From Bradyrhizobium arachidis (GTDB taxonomy: Bacteria; Pseudomonadota; Alphaproteobacteria; Rhizobiales; Xanthobacteraceae): a DNA stretch of 64,000 nt. Under the pieces are notes generated by a model that was not told the DNA's origin, made no database searches, and was given only the letters and a program-made list of their open reading frames with translations. Shown here one piece after another: positions 62,671-64,000 of this stretch. The translations under genes were made by a program, and so were the position numbers. Location: the NCBI RefSeq assembly GCF_024758505.1, contig NZ_CP077970.1:5456001-5520000 (forward strand). The letters are read 5' to 3'. How positions within the stretch are numbered: position 1 is the stretch's first letter; the number at the start of each line of letters is the position of its first letter.

Positions 62671-63294
62671 TCATTTCATTTCCGTCAGCCGGGCCGCATA
62701 CCGGGCCATCAGATCGACCTCGATATTAACCTCTGCACCGGCACGCCAGTCGCCGATGGTCGTCACACCAAGCGTGTGCGGGATGATCAGCACCGAGAAG
62801 GTGACGTCCGTCACCGTATTGACGGTCAGTGACACGCCGTCGAGCGTGATCGAGCCCTTGGTCGCGATGAAGCGCGCCAGCTCCCGCGTGGTCTTGAGCT
62901 CGAACCGTGCCATGTCAGGCAAATCGTCACGGCTCGCGATGGTCGCGATCCCATCGGCATGGCCGGCGACGATGTGGCCGCCGAGTTCGTCGCCGATCTT
63001 GAGCGCGCGCTCGAGGTTGAGCCGCGTGCCGACCTTCCAGTGCTTCGCCGTGGTCAGCGCCAGCGTTTCGGCCGCCGTATCGACGTCGAACCAAGTTCTT
63101 TGAGCAGAATCCTTGCTGCCCTCGACGCCGGAGGCTACCACCGTGAGGCAGACGCCGTTGCAGGCGATCGAGGCGCCGTCGGCAATGGTGGCACGATCGT
63201 AGCGGCACGCGATGCGCAGGCGGTGCAACTGGCCCTGCGCCGTCGGTGTCAGGCTGACGATTTCGCCAATATCGGTGACAATGCCGGTGAACAT
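62671..63294 (-). CDS. ribE: Riboflavin synthase, alpha subunit
   Basis: 207 residues, two lumazine-binding halves. It makes riboflavin from two molecules of lumazine. The opening M-F-T-G-I-V-T-D-I-G-E and the second-half repeats G-G-H-I-V-A-G-H-A-D-G and S-I-T-L-D-G-V-S-L-T-V are typical. Its ATG overlaps the ribD stop by one base (TGATG), so both are one unit. No FMN riboswitch is visible in this part. Confidence 0.96.
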   Translation of the reverse strand: MFTGIVTDIGEIVSLTPTAQGQLHRLRIACRYDRATIADGASIACNGVCLTVVASGVEGSKDSAQRTWFDVDTAAETLALTTAKHWKVGTRLNLERALKIGDELGGHIVAGHADGIATIASRDDLPDMARFELKTTRELARFIATKGSITLDGVSLTVNTVTDVTFSVLIIPHTLGVTTIGDWRAGAEVNIEVDLMARYAARLTEMK

Positions 63295-64000
63295 CAGGCG
63301 CGCTCGTAAACGGTGAGAGTATCCTTGCCGAATGTTTCGCTAGCATGAACCTTGAAGGCCTGCGACTGCGTGATTTTCGACAGGGGCAATGCATCGAGCG
63401 CATCGACGCCGCCGGGTCCGATGGCTTCCGCCCCGCGGAACAGCCAGACCTCGTCGACGAGATCGGCGGCGACGAAGGACGAGGCCACGCGGCCACCGCC
63501 TTCGACCATCAGCCGCGTGATGCCCTTCTCCGCCAGCAGCTTCAGCACGGCCGGCAGATCGAGCCCAAATCCGTTGCCGGGCGGCGCGCGAAGAACCTGC
63601 ACACCGGCCGCGCCGAGGCGCGTCGCGCTGGCGGCCTCCGCAAGCTCCGAGCCAACCAGCCAGAGCGGCGTTTCGCGCGCGGAGTGAATGAGCTTGCTGG
63701 TCGCCGGAATCCGCAGGCTGCGGTCGAGCACCACGCGTACCGGCGAGCGCGCCGCCATGCCCGGCAGGCGGCAGGTGAGAACCGGATCATCCGCCAGCAC
63801 CGTGCCGATGCCGACCAGGATCGCATCGCTCTGCGCGCGGAGCAGATGCACGCGCTCCCTCACCGCCTCGCCCGTGATGGCGACCGGCTTGCCGCCGGCG
63901 GCCCCGATCTTGCCGTCGGGCGAGACCGCAAGCTTGAGGATCACATGCGGGCGCCTGTCACGGATGCGGCGGAAATGGCCGGCATGGTCGAAGGCGGCTT
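63294..64000 (-). CDS. ribD: RibD C-terminal (reductase) part, gene continues beyond window
   Basis: The frame is open to the right edge and continues past the GTG at 63944, where the residues before it read R-D-R-R-P-H. That is the usual linker between the deaminase and the reductase domains, so the deaminase half lies outside. In this part the reductase pattern is V-S-P-D-G-K-I-G, D-A-I-L-V-G-I-G-T-V-L-A-D-D-P, then M-V-E-G-G-G-R-V-A. It reduces the ribosylamino-pyrimidine in riboflavin synthesis. ribD-ribE are coupled by the overlapping stop/start. Confidence 0.93.
   Translation of the reverse strand, partial: AAFDHAGHFRRIRDRRPHVILKLAVSPDGKIGAAGGKPVAITGEAVRERVHLLRAQSDAILVGIGTVLADDPVLTCRLPGMAARSPVRVVLDRSLRIPATSKLIHSARETPLWLVGSELAEAASATRLGAAGVQVLRAPPGNGFGLDLPAVLKLLAEKGITRLMVEGGGRVASSFVAADLVDEVWLFRGAEAIGPGGVDALDALPLSKITQSQAFKVHASETFGKDTLTVYERA

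Overview
This 64 kb window looks like chromosomal DNA of a Bradyrhizobium-type alphaproteobacterium (Bradyrhizobium or a close Nitrobacteraceae relative). The reasons are high G+C with strong GC-ending codon bias, a glnB-glnA pair with a sigma-54-type promoter, a Bradyrhizobium-style porin, a GcrA-family regulator, a fabH/plsX/DUF177 cluster of alphaproteobacterial type, and many rhizobial intergenic palindromic repeats. Species cannot be fixed from the sequence alone. No phage, intact insertion sequence, CRISPR array or plasmid origin was seen.

Layout. 0-13 kb: a multicopper-oxidase-like protein, a GNAT enzyme coupled to the NAD(P)H-hydrate repair enzyme, glnB-glnA, a tiny Cys-rich exported peptide, a broken HigA-like antitoxin, a gamma-glutamyl hydrolase, an AI-2E-family permease, a diguanylate cyclase and rplM-rpsI. 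13-18.5 kb: PaaI thioesterase, an ECHDC3-like crotonase, a CoA-binding protein followed by an O-acetylhomoserine sulfhydrylase (metY), ctaA and a DUF2842 protein. 18.5-30 kb: an exopolysaccharide block (deacetylase-like protein, CelD-type acetyltransferase, Wzz/BY-kinase-like protein, GT4 glycosyltransferase, undecaprenyl-phosphate sugar transferase, Wzy/ligase), interrupted at about 21-23 kb by a foreign-looking insert with GIY-YIG, DUF805 and uracil-DNA-glycosylase-fold genes.

30-46.6 kb: a mixed metabolic and regulatory region with MarR and TetR regulators beside likely operators, an FAD monooxygenase, saccharopine-dehydrogenase-like and DUF169 genes, formamidase-like, GcrA-like, porin, SDR, DapA-family and HSL-family genes. 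46.6-50.7 kb: a low-density accessory stretch of small orphan proteins, a truncated H-NS-like protein, a relic of an ATP-dependent DNA ligase and a zinc-ribbon protein, ending at tRNA-Pro(GGG).

50.8-64 kb: conserved core genes. These are merR-ihfA-fabH-plsX, DUF177-cytochrome bc1 chaperone, bamE, a Bug-type binding protein, hppA (proton-pumping pyrophosphatase), a YkgJ-type Cys-cluster protein, then thiL, nusB, ribH, ribE and ribD (ribD runs off the window).

Three themes deserve attention. First, several proteins keep a recognisable fold but appear to have lost catalytic residues: the copper ligands of the oxidase at the left edge, the Asp-His-His metal site of the deacetylase, the Walker A of the Wzz-linked kinase, and the nucleophile Ser of the 39.9-41.0 kb hydrolase. 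Second, at least seven repeat families sit in intergenic gaps, one of them in three copies. Third, the 21-23 kb and 46.6-50.7 kb stretches carry most of the orphan and decayed genes. No clearly new multi-gene system was established; the best candidates are listed as findings.
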